From Sphingomonadales bacterium (GTDB lineage Bacteria > Pseudomonadota > Alphaproteobacteria > Sphingomonadales > Kordiimonadaceae): a stretch of DNA of 33,221 bases. Shown in pieces: positions 18,229-28,000 of the stretch. A model generated the notes under the pieces. That model did not search any database. It was not told where the DNA came from and worked only from the letters and a program-made list of their open reading frames with translations. The stretch covers positions 1-33,221 of the forward strand of contig JAALKD010000041.1 in NCBI GenBank assembly GCA_011088215.1, in the 5' to 3' direction. Numbering within the stretch: the stretch's first letter is position 1; each line of letters opens with the position of its first letter. Made by a program: the position numbers and the translations under genes.

Positions 18229-18507
18229 CTATTTATTCAAGCGCTCGCGCAGATCTTTGCCGGTTTTGAAATAAGGTACGCGCTTGTCTGCAACTTCGAC
18301 TTTTTCACCCGTACGTGGGTTTCGGCCGATACGAGCCGGTCGCTCTTTAACAGAAAAAGCACCAAAGCCGCGCAGTTCAACACGATCACCCCGGGACAGG
18401 GCGCCGGTAATTTCGTCAAAAATCTTTGATACTATACGCTCCACGTCCCTGTAATAGAGATGTGGATTGGCATCAGCAATTTTCGCAATCAACTCGGACT
18501 TGATCAT
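18229..18507 (-). CDS. ihfB: Integration host factor subunit beta
   Basis: A DNA-bending protein that pairs with IhfA; 92 residues. The HU/IHF fold is clear: [17 protein letters not shown], then [26 protein letters not shown], the beta-arm with the minor-groove-intercalating Pro in the RNPRTGE loop, ending [21 protein letters not shown] stands about eight bases before ATG 18507; a longer frame starting at 18528 would include this site and is rejected. It follows rpsA in the conserved order, but rpsA has its own terminator, so ihfB probably has a separate promoter. Confidence 0.97.
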   Translation of the reverse strand: MIKSELIAKIADANPHLYYRDVERIVSKIFDEITGALSRGDRVELRGFGAFSVKERPARIGRNPRTGEKVEVADKRVPYFKTGKDLRERLNK

Positions 18508-18892
18508 AAACGTCCTCCCGCCAGGCACCCTTTTTAATCCCCACTCGAAACTGGAGTGCCTTTGTCAATGTTGTGAAGCGTGCCACCTCATTAAGCGTCC
18601 GTCAAGATAAGCCTTTCAAAGAAAAGGGGTTTTAATGCGATTTTGTGGCTACCGCTGCCAAAATGTCATAATTGTCGCCGAGAAAATCGACACTTTTGGT
18701 CAAATTCCGTCCTAAGCAACCCACGTTTAGCCCGCGCGGCCCGTTGAACGACTCCCTCCATGAGGGTGATTCTCTATCGCTATTCTGGTAATTTCAGCGC
18801 TGCGGCCCAGTCCGCACAGAAAAAAGCCGCCCCCCGGAATTTCCAGAGAGCGGCTTTTAGAACCACTTGTTAGGCAAATAACCTGATTTGGT
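18508..18892. other. Non-coding gap between ihfB and rpsA
   Basis: These 385 bases hold no convincing gene. The rpsA terminator occupies 18820-18858; a small hairpin (CCCTC/GAGGG) lies near 18761-18773. The remainder presumably contains the ihfB promoter, but no clear -35/-10 pair stood out. The sppA-type gene sometimes found in this neighbourhood is absent. Confidence 0.6.
18820..18858 (-). terminator. Intrinsic terminator of rpsA
   Basis: On the minus strand AAAAGCCGC pairs with GCGGCTTTT across an imperfect upper stem that is closed by CTGG/CCGG and a small AATT-type loop. It ends in six T residues (18825-18820). It lies about 35 bp after the rpsA stop. Confidence 0.85.
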
Positions 18893-20593
18893 TTATTTGT
18901 CTTCTTTGGCTTTCTCCAGCGCTGCACCAAGAATATCACCGAGGCTTGCACCAGCGTCAGTTGAACCATATTGCTCAACAGCAGCTTTTTCTTCGGAGAT
19001 TTCAAGGGCCTTGATTGACAGGTTGAGCTTGCGGCTCGACTTGTCAACGCCAGTAACCATAGCGTCAACCTTGTCACCAACAGCGAAACGCTCAGGGCGC
19101 TGTTCACTGCGATCACGTGACAGGTCGTTGCGGCGAATAAAGGCAGACGCGCCAGTTTCACCAACTTCAACTTCGATGCCGTTGTCGTTAACAACTTTAA
19201 CAACACAGGTAACCTGCTCGCCGCGTTTCTTGGATGCAACATCCTTGAACGGGTCGCCGCTAAGCTGTTTGACACCAAGACTGATGCGCTCTTTTTTCAT
19301 GTCTACATCAAGGACAACGGCTTTCAACATATCGCCTTTGGTATATTCCTGAATGGCATCTTCGCCCGAACGATCCCAGTTAAGATCCGACAGATGAACC
19401 ATGCCGTCCACGTCGCCTTCGAGGCCAATGAACAGACCAAATTCGGTGATGTTCTTAACTTCGCCTTCGATCTCAGTGCCCTGTGGGTACTTGGCAGCAA
19501 ATGCTTCCCAAGGATTGTCACCACACTGCTTAAGGCCGAGAGAGATGCGACGCTTGGCTGGATCAACTTCCAGAACCATCACTTCAACGTCCTGACTGGT
19601 GGAAACGATCTTGCCCGGGTGTACGTTTTTCTTAACCCAGCTCATCTCGCTTACGTGCACAAGACCTTCAACGCCGCTCTCGAGCTCAACAAAAGCACCA
19701 TAATCGGTGATATTGGTTACGCGGCCTGAATATTTGGTGCCAAGCGGGTATTTGGTCTCAATAGCATCCCATGGATCGTCAGCAAGCTGCTTCATACCAA
19801 GGCTGATACGCTGAGTTTCAGGGTTGATGCGAACGATCTGTACCTTAACGGTTTCACCGATGGTCAGAACTTCACTTGGGTGGTTAACCCGGCGCCATGA
19901 AATATCAGTCACGTGCAGCAGGCCATCGATACCACCAAGGTCAACAAAGGCACCATAATCGGTGATGTTTTTCACGATACCGTCAACAGCATCGCCTTCT
20001 TTAACCTGGTTCATCAGTTCAGCGCGCTGACCTTGACGGTCTTCCTCAAGAATAGCGCGGCGCGAAACAACGATGTTACCGCGGCGGCGATCCATTTTCA
20101 AAACCTGGAAAGGCTGCTTGATGTTCATCAAAGGTGTCACGTCGCGGATCGGACGGATATCAACCTGTGAGCCCGGTAAGAAAGCAACAGCGCCGTTTAG
20201 ATCCACTGTAAAGCCACCTTTAACCCGGCCAAAGATAACACCTTCAACGCGAGCGTCATTCTCGAAGGCTTTCTCAAGCTCGGTCCAGGCTTCTTCACGG
20301 CGTGCTTTGTCGCGCGACAGAATAGCTTCGCCCATCGCGTTTTCAACGCGGTCGACATAAACTTCTACTTCGTCGCCGGCAACAAGTTCACCGTCTTGGC
20401 CCGGAGCCATAAATTCACGGAGGGGAACGCGACCTTCAGCCTTAAGGCCAATATCAATAATCGCGAAATCATTTTCGATAGAAACGACGGTCCCTTTAAC
20501 AACACGGCCTTCAAAGCCTGTGTCTGCTGGCATCGTTTCATTCAGAAGCGCCTCAAAATCAGAGAGGCCTGGCATGGTTGCCGCTTCAGACAT
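18893..20593 (-). CDS. rpsA: 30S ribosomal protein S1
   Basis: An mRNA-binding ribosomal protein needed for initiation on weakly structured leaders. It has 566 residues with six S1 (OB-fold) repeats; the recurring [16 protein letters not shown] pattern is obvious in repeats 3 and 4 ([21 protein letters not shown] and [15 protein letters not shown]...). N-terminal repeats 1-2 bind the ribosome. Start ATG 20593 is preceded by AAAGGA eight bases upstream; the frame to 20608 would start with TTG upstream of this site. It lies 200 bp after cmk, in conserved alphaproteobacterial order. Confidence 0.97.
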   Translation of the reverse strand: MSEAATMPGLSDFEALLNETMPADTGFEGRVVKGTVVSIENDFAIIDIGLKAEGRVPLREFMAPGQDGELVAGDEVEVYVDRVENAMGEAILSRDKARREEAWTELEKAFENDARVEGVIFGRVKGGFTVDLNGAVAFLPGSQVDIRPIRDVTPLMNIKQPFQVLKMDRRRGNIVVSRRAILEEDRQGQRAELMNQVKEGDAVDGIVKNITDYGAFVDLGGIDGLLHVTDISWRRVNHPSEVLTIGETVKVQIVRINPETQRISLGMKQLADDPWDAIETKYPLGTKYSGRVTNITDYGAFVELESGVEGLVHVSEMSWVKKNVHPGKIVSTSQDVEVMVLEVDPAKRRISLGLKQCGDNPWEAFAAKYPQGTEIEGEVKNITEFGLFIGLEGDVDGMVHLSDLNWDRSGEDAIQEYTKGDMLKAVVLDVDMKKERISLGVKQLSGDPFKDVASKKRGEQVTCVVKVVNDNGIEVEVGETGASAFIRRNDLSRDRSEQRPERFAVGDKVDAMVTGVDKSSRKLNLSIKALEISEEKAAVEQYGSTDAGASLGDILGAALEKAKEDK

Positions 20594-20792
20594 ATAGTGT
20601 CCTTTCAAATACTCTTGTTTTCGTGCCTGCCGGTTGGTTCCGGCGGTCTTCTTCCAAACTTTTTCAAGTGCAGGACCATTCCGCGCTTTTCTGTGGTTCG
20701 AAAGCCTCTAACACAACAATAAAAACCAACTTGCGACCAAGATATTCCCAGTTGCAAATGGCCCGCTTATGCAGCGTCTTCGGATATTGGGG
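20594..20792 (-). promoter_or_regulatory. rpsA leader/promoter region
   Basis: This 199-bp gap between cmk and rpsA contains a short GC hairpin (GCCGG, six-base loop, CCGGC at 20629-20644), about 35 bases upstream of the rpsA start on the minus strand. S1 represses its own translation in enterics through leader structure, so a similar element is possible. No T run follows, so it is not a terminator. Confidence 0.35.
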
Positions 20793-21425
20793 CTAAAGTC
20801 GTTCTTTCACCAGATCGACCGCCCTTAAAAACACGGCGTCTATAGCGAGTTCCGTCGTGTCTAGCAAGAGGGCATCTTCGGCAGGCTTTAACGGAGCGTC
20901 TGCGCGGCCTGTATCGCGGGCATCACGAGCCTCTACATCAGCGAGAATTTGCTCATATTTTGTTGCAGGATCGCGTTGCTGTAATTCCAGGAAACGGCGG
21001 CGCGCCCGCACTTCGGCACCGGCGGTTACATAAAGCTTCAGGTCAGCATCCGGGCAAACTACCGTGCCAATGTCGCGACCATCAAGAACTGCGCCCTGTT
21101 TGCTGCCCGGTGGATGAATTGAGAAATTTCGCTGAAATTCCATAAGGTTAGACCGCACCTCTGGCATAGCAGCAACCTTGGACGCGGCGTCGCCGGTACG
21201 TTCTTCGCGCAGCGCCGGATCACCCAGCAGCGCAGGATCAAGGTCCAACGACACTGCAGCCGCCGCAACATCATCATCGGGCTTACCGCCTGCACGCAGC
21301 ACACCAAGGCCAACTGCGCGGTACAGGCTGCCGGTGTCCAGGTAAGCATAGTCAAACTCTGCCGCCAACCGCCGCGCCAACGTGCCTTTTCCCGCAGCGG
21401 CGGGGCCATCAATCGCAATAATCAC
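20793..21425 (-). CDS. cmk: Cytidylate kinase
   Basis: Phosphorylates CMP and dCMP using ATP. It has 210 residues, with the P-loop at the N-terminus (IAIDGPAAAGKGTLARRLA), YLDTGSLYRAVG for substrate binding, and the conserved DGRDIGTVVCPDADLKLYVTA. The ARAR(R)F lid follows. Length is normal. It belongs to the aroA-cmk-rpsA block, but is separated from aroA by an opposite-strand VOC gene, so it must have its own promoter in the 21426-21604 gap. Confidence 0.97.
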   Translation of the reverse strand: MIIAIDGPAAAGKGTLARRLAAEFDYAYLDTGSLYRAVGLGVLRAGGKPDDDVAAAAVSLDLDPALLGDPALREERTGDAASKVAAMPEVRSNLMEFQRNFSIHPPGSKQGAVLDGRDIGTVVCPDADLKLYVTAGAEVRARRRFLELQQRDPATKYEQILADVEARDARDTGRADAPLKPAEDALLLDTTELAIDAVFLRAVDLVKERL

Positions 21426-21604
21426 CGCGAATCACCTATCCAAAACTGTGCGCTACTTGGCGTGCTTATATAAAAACATACCCTAAAGAGCCAGAAAAAC
21501 ACCCCTAATTCACTAGAAAAAATCAATAATATTTATGACTCGACTCCGTTTACGCATAAACATATAAATAGAACATAAAGTGAACAAATTAGAGGAAGAA
21601 CGGA

Positions 21605-22000
21605 ATGGTTATTCAAGTTACATCCAATCTGGTGGCCGACCGGATCGAGCCATCGGTAGCCTTTTTCGAAAAGGTCGGGTTCAGCCTTGATGTGCAGGTG
21701 CCTGAGGATGATCACATCGGCTTTGCTATTCTGGTTAAAGGCAAAAATCAGGTGATGTATCAAACCCGACAAAGTTTGCGCGACGATTCGGAAGCTTTTT
21801 TGCCTGCGGCAAACGGCACCAGCCCAGCACTGTTGTTTATCACAGTCAGTGATGTGGAAGCTGTCGCCCGCGCGCTGGAAGGCTATGAGGTTATCATGAA
21901 GATGCGCGATACATTCTACGGTGCCAAGGAAATCTCTTTCCTGGAACCGGCGGGCCACGTGGTGACCTTCGCTGAGTTTACGGATCGGCCTTCTGAATAG
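21605..22000 (+). CDS. VOC (glyoxalase/bleomycin-resistance) family protein
   Basis: A 131-residue, probably cytoplasmic protein of the vicinal-oxygen-chelate superfamily, built from two beta-alpha-beta-beta-beta modules. Module 1 holds EPSVAFFEKVGFSL, module 2 VEAVARALEGYEVIMKMRDTFYGAKEISFLEPAGHVVTFAEF. The classical metal ligands are only partly evident (His in AGH.V), so enzymatic activity is uncertain. GAGGA lies about nine bases before the ATG. It is inserted on the opposite strand between aroA and cmk, genes that are adjacent in most relatives, with an AT-rich upstream region. Confidence 0.85.
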   Translation: MVIQVTSNLVADRIEPSVAFFEKVGFSLDVQVPEDDHIGFAILVKGKNQVMYQTRQSLRDDSEAFLPAANGTSPALLFITVSDVEAVARALEGYEVIMKMRDTFYGAKEISFLEPAGHVVTFAEFTDRPSE

Positions 22001-22011
22001 ATCCAGGCGGT

Positions 22012-23352
22012 TTAGTCTTCCAGTGCCAAGCCAGCGCCCAACCCTGTCATCAGGTCGGTAAAACCGGGGAAGCTGGTTTGCATCGGGCTGGCATCATCTA
22101 TGGTGACCGGTGCGGTTGCCATTTGGCCTAAAACCGAAAAGCTCATGGCGATACGGTGATCCAGATGGGTTTCAACGCTACCTCCACCCGGTATGCGTTC
22201 GCATGCACCGTGCCCACCTGCACCGTGAATGATAAGACCGTCCGGCAATTCTTCGACCTGCACACCGTTTGCGGCCAGACCAACAGCCATCGCGTTAAGG
22301 CGGTCCGATTCTTTCACTCGCAGCTCTTCCAGCCCAGTAAAGCGGCTAACGCCTTCGGCCACCGCAGCGGCGCAGAACAAGACCGGAAACTCATCAATCA
22401 TGGTGGAGGGATCCACCGCCAGATCAGTGGCCGCCTTCAGGGCCGCCGCCCGTACCCGCAGGGTACCAACTGGCTCGCCGCCCAATGTCGATTCGTTTTC
22501 AATAACAATATCTGCGCCCATAGCGGTGAGCGCTCCGATGATCCCGGTGCGCAGCGGATTAAGGCCGACAGCCTCAACAGCTACATCGGAACCCGGCACC
22601 ATTGAGGCCGCCGCCAACAAAAAGGCGCTGGAAGATATATCCCCAGGTACGTCAATCGAAATTGGGGATAATTCGGGCTGGCCTTCGATACTGACAATAC
22701 GCACGCCGTCTTCGACCACCACGCGAATATCCGCCCCCATGGCGCTCAGCATGCGCTCGCTATGATCCCGAGTCGCGATCTTTTCGCGCACAATCGTGCG
22801 ACCTGGCGTGTTCAACCCGGCCAAAAGCACCGCAGACTTCACCTGCGCGCTTGCCATCGGCGGGCTGTAATCCAATACCAATGGCTGGGCTGTTCCTGTA
22901 ATGGTAAGCGGCAAAAATCGCCCGCCCCGTGCGCTGAACTCGGCACCAAATTCACCCAGTGGATCCATCACCCGACCCATTGGCCGCGACCGAAGCGAAG
23001 CGTCCCCCGTCATGGTAACGGTCATATCATGACTCGCCATCAGGCCCAGCAGTAGCCGCGTGGAAGTGCCGGAATTGCCCATATCAATGATATCATCAGG
23101 GCTCATGAGCCCGCCCACACCAACGCCGTAGACCTCATAATGCCCATCGCCCAGCCGGTTGATGGTGGCACCCATTGCGCGCATGGCGGCGGCAGTAGCC
23201 AGCACGTCATCGCCTTCCAGCAACCCACGCACTTCTGATCGGCCAACCGCCAATGCAGACAGCATCAGAGCCCGGTGTGATATGGATTTATCACCGGGCA
23301 CACGCACCCTGCCGCTGAGTGCAGAATTTGGGCTTGAAATCAGTTTCACCAC
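22012..23352 (-). CDS. aroA: 3-phosphoshikimate 1-carboxyvinyltransferase, class II type
   Basis: EPSP synthase of the shikimate pathway, about 446 residues. It has the PEP/S3P-binding motifs VPGDKSISHRALM, GNSGTSTRLLLGL, RSRPMGRVMDPLGEFG, and KESDRLNAMAVGL followed by DHRIAMSFSVLG. The RPMGRV..PL motif marks the class II lineage. In the GN-S-GT loop the Gly is kept where some tolerant class II enzymes have Ala. No ATG fits; the best start is GTG at 23352 (or GTG 23349), a few codons before the conserved KLISSPNSALSGRV. The TTG at 23445 would overlap the divergent gene's region and is unlikely. The 3' end converges on the VOC gene (11-bp gap). Confidence 0.95.
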   Translation of the reverse strand: MVKLISSPNSALSGRVRVPGDKSISHRALMLSALAVGRSEVRGLLEGDDVLATAAAMRAMGATINRLGDGHYEVYGVGVGGLMSPDDIIDMGNSGTSTRLLLGLMASHDMTVTMTGDASLRSRPMGRVMDPLGEFGAEFSARGGRFLPLTITGTAQPLVLDYSPPMASAQVKSAVLLAGLNTPGRTIVREKIATRDHSERMLSAMGADIRVVVEDGVRIVSIEGQPELSPISIDVPGDISSSAFLLAAASMVPGSDVAVEAVGLNPLRTGIIGALTAMGADIVIENESTLGGEPVGTLRVRAAALKAATDLAVDPSTMIDEFPVLFCAAAVAEGVSRFTGLEELRVKESDRLNAMAVGLAANGVQVEELPDGLIIHGAGGHGACERIPGGGSVETHLDHRIAMSFSVLGQMATAPVTIDDASPMQTSFPGFTDLMTGLGAGLALED

Positions 23353-23472
23353 GTTGAAGTTTCCGCTTTGTAACAATTGTTGACAGTTAAGCTTTGACAG
23401 GCGCGTTTGATCATGGCAAGTGAAGCGCCGAATTCTTTGCTGCAAACCGCATTAAATTGCAAGGAGATTAGA

Positions 23473-23775
23473 GTGGCAAATCCTGAATGGGGTACAAAGC
23501 AGACCTGCCCAAAGTGCGGCGAACGCTTTTATGATCTTGGTAAAGCAAACCCAACTGTGTGTATCGCTTGCGCGCACGAGTGGGTTCCTGAACCAATATT
23601 GAAAACGAAACAGCCGATTGCCGTTAAGAAAGAGGCTGAGCCAGAAGAAACTGAAGACGACGAAGACGACATCGAACTAGACGATGAAGACGACGCCGTG
23701 GTTAGCCTGGACGATGACGATGATGAAGATGTAGCAGCTATTGTTGATACATCTTTGGCTGACAAAGAAAGCTAA
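23473..23775 (+). CDS. TIGR02300-type zinc-ribbon/acidic-tail protein
   Basis: A 100-residue alphaproteobacterial protein of unknown function. The N-terminal zinc ribbon has two Cys pairs (CPKC at about 14-17 and CIAC at about 36-39) around the hallmark GERFYDLGK. The C-terminal half is an extremely acidic, low-complexity Asp/Glu tail. The start is GTG 23473, with AAGGAG six bases upstream; in-frame upstream starts (23407) lie before this site. It is divergent from aroA, its usual neighbour. The acidic tail suggests interaction with a basic partner, but that is inference. Confidence 0.9.
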   Translation: MANPEWGTKQTCPKCGERFYDLGKANPTVCIACAHEWVPEPILKTKQPIAVKKEAEPEETEDDEDDIELDDEDDAVVSLDDDDDEDVAAIVDTSLADKES

Positions 23776-23799
23776 TCTGCAACCACATGTGGTTGCAGA
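23776..23799. repeat. Perfect 24-bp palindrome after the TIGR02300 gene
   Basis: TCTGCAACCACA and its exact reverse complement meet without a spacer, starting directly after the stop codon. It folds into a stem of about nine to ten pairs, but no T run follows on either strand. It may be a rho-dependent/processing hairpin or a protein site ahead of the tRNA. Confidence 0.55.
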
Positions 23800-23871
23800 A
23801 GCCGGTGGTCAGGCCTGCCTGTCCGCCGATAGCCCGAACTCATATGTGCGGGCCTGATTACCCAGAATAGT

Positions 23872-23947
23872 GGGGCCGTAGCTCAGCTGGGAGAGCGCTA
23901 CACTGGCAGTTTAGAGGTCAGGGGTTCGAGCCCCCTCGGCTCCACCA
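23872..23947 (+). tRNA. tRNA-Ala(GGC)
   Basis: A 76-base cloverleaf with CCA encoded: acceptor GGGGCCG/CGGCTCC, D arm GCTC/GAGC, anticodon loop CTGGCAG (anticodon GGC, alanine), T arm AGGGG/CCCCT with TTCGAGC loop. The anticodon stem CTACA/TTTAG has one internal C-U mismatch at the 30-40 pair, where a G would restore pairing. All other stems pair. It sits between the TIGR02300 gene and a small membrane-protein gene. Confidence 0.95.
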
Positions 23948-23966
23948 TTTCTCAATGAATCCTTAC

Positions 23967-24344
23967 TTAGCTTTCGTTTTTATCGGTTGATTGGCGGGCT
24001 TTAGCCTTGGCAAGGTTTTCACGGGCAACCACCACGCCCTTGTTGGCGGCAATGCCAAGCTGTTCCCATACTAGGTCACCTTTTTGGCTCACCACTTTCA
24101 GCCCCGCCATATAGCCAATGTAGGCCGCGCCAATCCATATCCAGCCGTTGCCGATATCGGCGTATTCCTGAAGCGGGATGAACCACGCAAATGCCAACCC
24201 GATATTGACGAACGTATTAATGATAAATCCGACGATCAGATCAAAGCCCAAATTTTCAAACCAGGCGCCAGGGGTAAACACCACGGCCAGAAACTGAAAA
24301 ATCTCGCCGATTTCGATAACAAAGTAGGCAAACAAAGCCATCAT
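23967..24344 (-). CDS. Small membrane protein of unknown function
   Basis: About 125 residues. Three to four hydrophobic segments are visible: MALFAYFVIEIGEIFQFLAVVF, the aromatic/Gly/Ile-rich FDLIVGFIINTFVNIGLAFAWF, and WIWIGAAYIGYMAGLKVV. A basic cytoplasmic tail rich in Lys/Arg/Gln ends the protein. I do not recognise the family. Tandem ATGs at 24344 and 24341 are the likely starts; the frame extends six bases further to a TTG. It converges on the tRNA gene (19 bp away) and lies 84 bp downstream of the DUF427 gene on the same strand. Confidence 0.75.
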   Translation of the reverse strand: MMALFAYFVIEIGEIFQFLAVVFTPGAWFENLGFDLIVGFIINTFVNIGLAFAWFIPLQEYADIGNGWIWIGAAYIGYMAGLKVVSQKGDLVWEQLGIAANKGVVVARENLAKAKARQSTDKNES

Positions 24345-24428
24345 GGCCAAACCCCATTACTGTTGCCTCTCTCTAATAAGGCCCTTAACGGCCTTGGTTT
24401 CAAGCAACAACTTGCGCGGCTTCGCAAA

Positions 24429-24869
24429 TCAAGGGGTTTGAAGCGATTGGCCGTCCAGTAAAATTGCGCCCACCCTGTCTGGATAAAAAGCGACACGGTC
24501 AGCCAAACCGGCCACTTCGTCGTACGGGTTGTTGTATCCCCAAACCGCATCGCCAGAGAAATCGTCCCCAATCTGAAGGCTCCAATAACTGGCGGTACCC
24601 TTAAACGGGCAATAGGTGGTGGTCTCGCTATCGCGCAGCAACCCGAACCGCACATCACCGCGCGGCACATATATCGCCGGCACATACCGGCTTTCCCGTA
24701 ACCAAATTGCAGCAACTGTTTCAGCGATAGTTTGACCAAAGGCCTCAACCCGTAACGAGCCCACTACCGGTTCCAGCGTCAGGATATGGTCAGGATAATC
24801 CCGAAATCCCGGTGCCGAATTAGTGCCTGGCATCCCAATGTTTTTTGGCACCCCGATGTTTTTTGGCAT
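24429..24869 (-). CDS. DUF427 domain protein
   Basis: About 146 residues. The DUF427 core is recognisable: VEAFGQTIAETVAAIWLRES..VPAIYVPRGDVRFGLL, then TYCPFKGTASYWSL and ending AFYPDRVGAILLDG. The family is small, soluble and functionally uncharacterised. AAGGAG stands seven bases before ATG 24869; the upstream frame to 24965 has no such site. The N-terminus is an 18-bp tandem duplication (MPKNIG VPKNIG MPG), with a codon usable as a start at each unit. It diverges from the large PD40/amidohydrolase gene. Confidence 0.88.
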   Translation of the reverse strand: MPKNIGVPKNIGMPGTNSAPGFRDYPDHILTLEPVVGSLRVEAFGQTIAETVAAIWLRESRYVPAIYVPRGDVRFGLLRDSETTTYCPFKGTASYWSLQIGDDFSGDAVWGYNNPYDEVAGLADRVAFYPDRVGAILLDGQSLQTP

Positions 24870-25041
24870 CGCATTGCTCCTTTGTTGCACGGGATTAATA
24901 ATAGCCCACAGGCACGCGGCGGGACAGGCGCGATTTTGACCCTGCCAATTGCATAAACGGGCCAATTACCGTTAAATACGCCAAAGGCCGAATGCGCCAA
25001 GCCAACAGCGCGCTATCAACACGACACGGGGGACACTCAAA

Positions 25042-28000
25042 ATGATCGATTTTTCTAACCTTATCAACCGGGCCAATATAACCATTGTGACGGCAAGCCT
25101 GTTGCTGGCACCTACTATTTGGGCCGAAGGTACATCTAAGAAAAAACCAACTCTGCCACTGACGGGCTCAACCGAAAAACTGAGTTTTGAAACCGACGAA
25201 GGCACATGGATGTCGCTGGACGTTACCCCTGACGGTCAGCAGATAATTTTTGAACTACTCGGCGATATATACGAAATGCCCATCGCTGGCGGCGCAGCCA
25301 CGCGCATCACCGAAGGCATGGGATACGACAGCATGCCGCGTGTATCGCCGGACGGAAAATGGATCAGCTTCATCAGTGACCGTGGAGGTGATGACAATCT
25401 TTGGGTCGCCAAACGCGACGGTACCAAGCCGCGTAAATTATCGGGCGAAAAATACTCCCGTTTGGTCTCACCGGCCTGGTCACCAGATAGCCAATATGTC
25501 GCCATGACCGTGGGTGGGCGCAAAACAACCATCAAAATGTTTCATGTGAACGGCGGCAAGGGCTTGACGCTTGCAAGCGATGACAAAGCAAATCCTGCAA
25601 GCGGTGTTGGTCTCGCATTCTCGCCCGACGGCAAACATATTTACTATACCCGCCGTGCTCAAGGCCGCGGCATGCCCGCAGGCCAGATTGCACGGTTTGA
25701 CCGGGAGACCGGCGAAGTTGATAACATCAGCCAAGGCGAAGGCGGCGGGGTAAAACCACTGGTGTCCCCAGACGGCAACACGCTGGTTTACCTTTCGCGC
25801 AAGGAGACCAAAACCGGCATTCGTGTGCGTAACCTTACATCCGGTGCAGACCGTATGATTGCCTGGCCGATCCAGCGCGATGCCCAGGAAGCAGGCCGCC
25901 TGCCCAGTCGCGATTATTACCCCAACTACGCTTTCACCCCCGACAGCAGTGCACTTGTCCTGCACACCGGCGGCAAGATTGAACGCATCGACATCAACGA
26001 CGGCAACCGCTCAGTTATCCCCTTCACCGCTACCGTTGATCTGGATATTGGCCCCGACCTCACCTCGCCCTACCGGGTCGAGCAAGGTCCGGTTACAGCC
26101 CGCCTTGTCCAGAACCCGGTACACGCGCCAGACGGCAGCAAAATCGCCGCCTCTATCCTGACCAAAATCTATGTAACCGACAATCAAGCCGGAGAAGGTG
26201 AAAATGCTACACCCAAGCGGCTAACCAAAGGCGATGCATGGGAATTCAAACCCGCATGGTCGCCCGATGGTCGCTGGATAGCTTATGTTACATGGTCGAT
26301 GGATGACGGCGGCCAAATTTGGAAAATCCGCTCTAATGGCCGCGGTCGCCCGCAACAGCTTACGGAACACGCTGCCTTCTATACTGACTTGGCCTTCAGC
26401 CCGGACGGCGAACAAATTGTGGCCATGCGCGGTAACGAATACCAGCGCCACCAAACCTTCAGCGAATTTACCGGCCTCGGTGTGCCGCTTGACCTTATCT
26501 CGCTGCCTGCAAACGGCGGCGACGTAAGCGTAATCGCATCGGCCAACGGCGCACGTACGCCGCATTTCTCTGCTGACCCAAGCCGTATTTACCTATACTC
26601 AGGCGACGCGCTCATTTCGCTGCGCTTTGACGGCAGTGACAAGCGCGAGCATCTGGTTGTTGAGCTGCCGCGTGGCAGCCGCAATTTTAGCGACGACGCA
26701 CCAAAAGCCGAAGATGTCCGCATCAGCCCGGACGGCACCCATGCGTTGGCGTTCGGTATAAAACAGTTATGGGCCATGCCTATTCCGCACATTGGCGGCG
26801 GCACCCCCAAGGTTTCGGTGCGCGGCGGCTCGGTGCCCACGGTGCAACTTACCACCATCGGCGCCGACAGCTTCGGCTGGACTGATGGCGGCAAAACAGT
26901 GACATGGGCCATTGGCCACACTGTTTACACCCGGCCTTTCGACAGCATCAAATTCCTCAAGGAAGACGACGAGAAAGAGAAAGAAAAAGCAGATAAAGAT
27001 GACGCCGCGAAAGAAGGCGCAGAACCCGCAGCTGACGGGGGAAAACCAGCTGAAAAAGCTGACCAGAAAGAGGACAAAAAGCCTGAATTCCTCGAAGACA
27101 ATGAGCATGTCACATCAATAAAAATTGCACTTGAGGCACCGCGAGACACCCCGTCCGGTAGCATCATCCTGGCTGGCGCAAATGTCATCACCATGGCAGG
27201 TGCAGACACCGCCGCCATGAACAGCGTGCTGGCCAATCAGGACATTCTGGTCACCGACAATCGCATTATTGCTATTGGCGATCACGGCACGCTAACTGCG
27301 CCTGATGGTGCCACAACAGTTGACGTTTCCGGCAAATATATCATGCCCGGCTTCATCGACACCCACGCCCACTGGGAGTTTCGAACCGGCGACGTATTGG
27401 AGCCACAGAACTGGAGCCTTGTTGCAAATCTGGCTTACGGGGTAACAGCGGGTCTGGACGTGCAAACAGCATATGAGGATTACTTCGCTTACCAAGACAT
27501 GGTTGAAACCGGCCAGTCACTGGGCCAGCGCGCCTTCATGACCGGCCCCGGCGTTTTCGGCCGCAATGACTTCCAGTCGTATGATGCCGTACTGGGTTAT
27601 TTGAAGCGCTACTCGGACCATTACCGCACCAAAAACATCAAGTCTTACCTTGCTGGTAACCGCAAACAGCGTCAGTGGGTGGTAAAGGCCGCCAAGGAAC
27701 TTGGCCTGATGCCAACAACCGAAGGCGGCGGTGACATGCGCCTTGATATCACCCATGCCATCGACGGTATGCACGGCAACGAGCACACCTTGACCATCGC
27801 GCCCATGTACAGGGATGTGATCGAGCTCTATGCCAAAACGCAAACCGCCTACACACCGACGTTGGTGGTGCAATATAACGGCATCAGCATGACCAATTAT
27901 TTCTTCACCCGCACTGAAGTGCATGACGACGCCAAGCTGAACCGTTTTTACCCGCACAACCGGTTGGACGAAATGACCCGCAGGCGCGGCGGTTGGGCCC

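Noticed and set aside
23529..23765. Ser-rich minus-strand open frame opposite the acidic tail
   Set aside because: It is the antisense of the Asp/Glu codon run in the TIGR02300 gene, which has a clear ribosome-binding site and conserved zinc ribbon.
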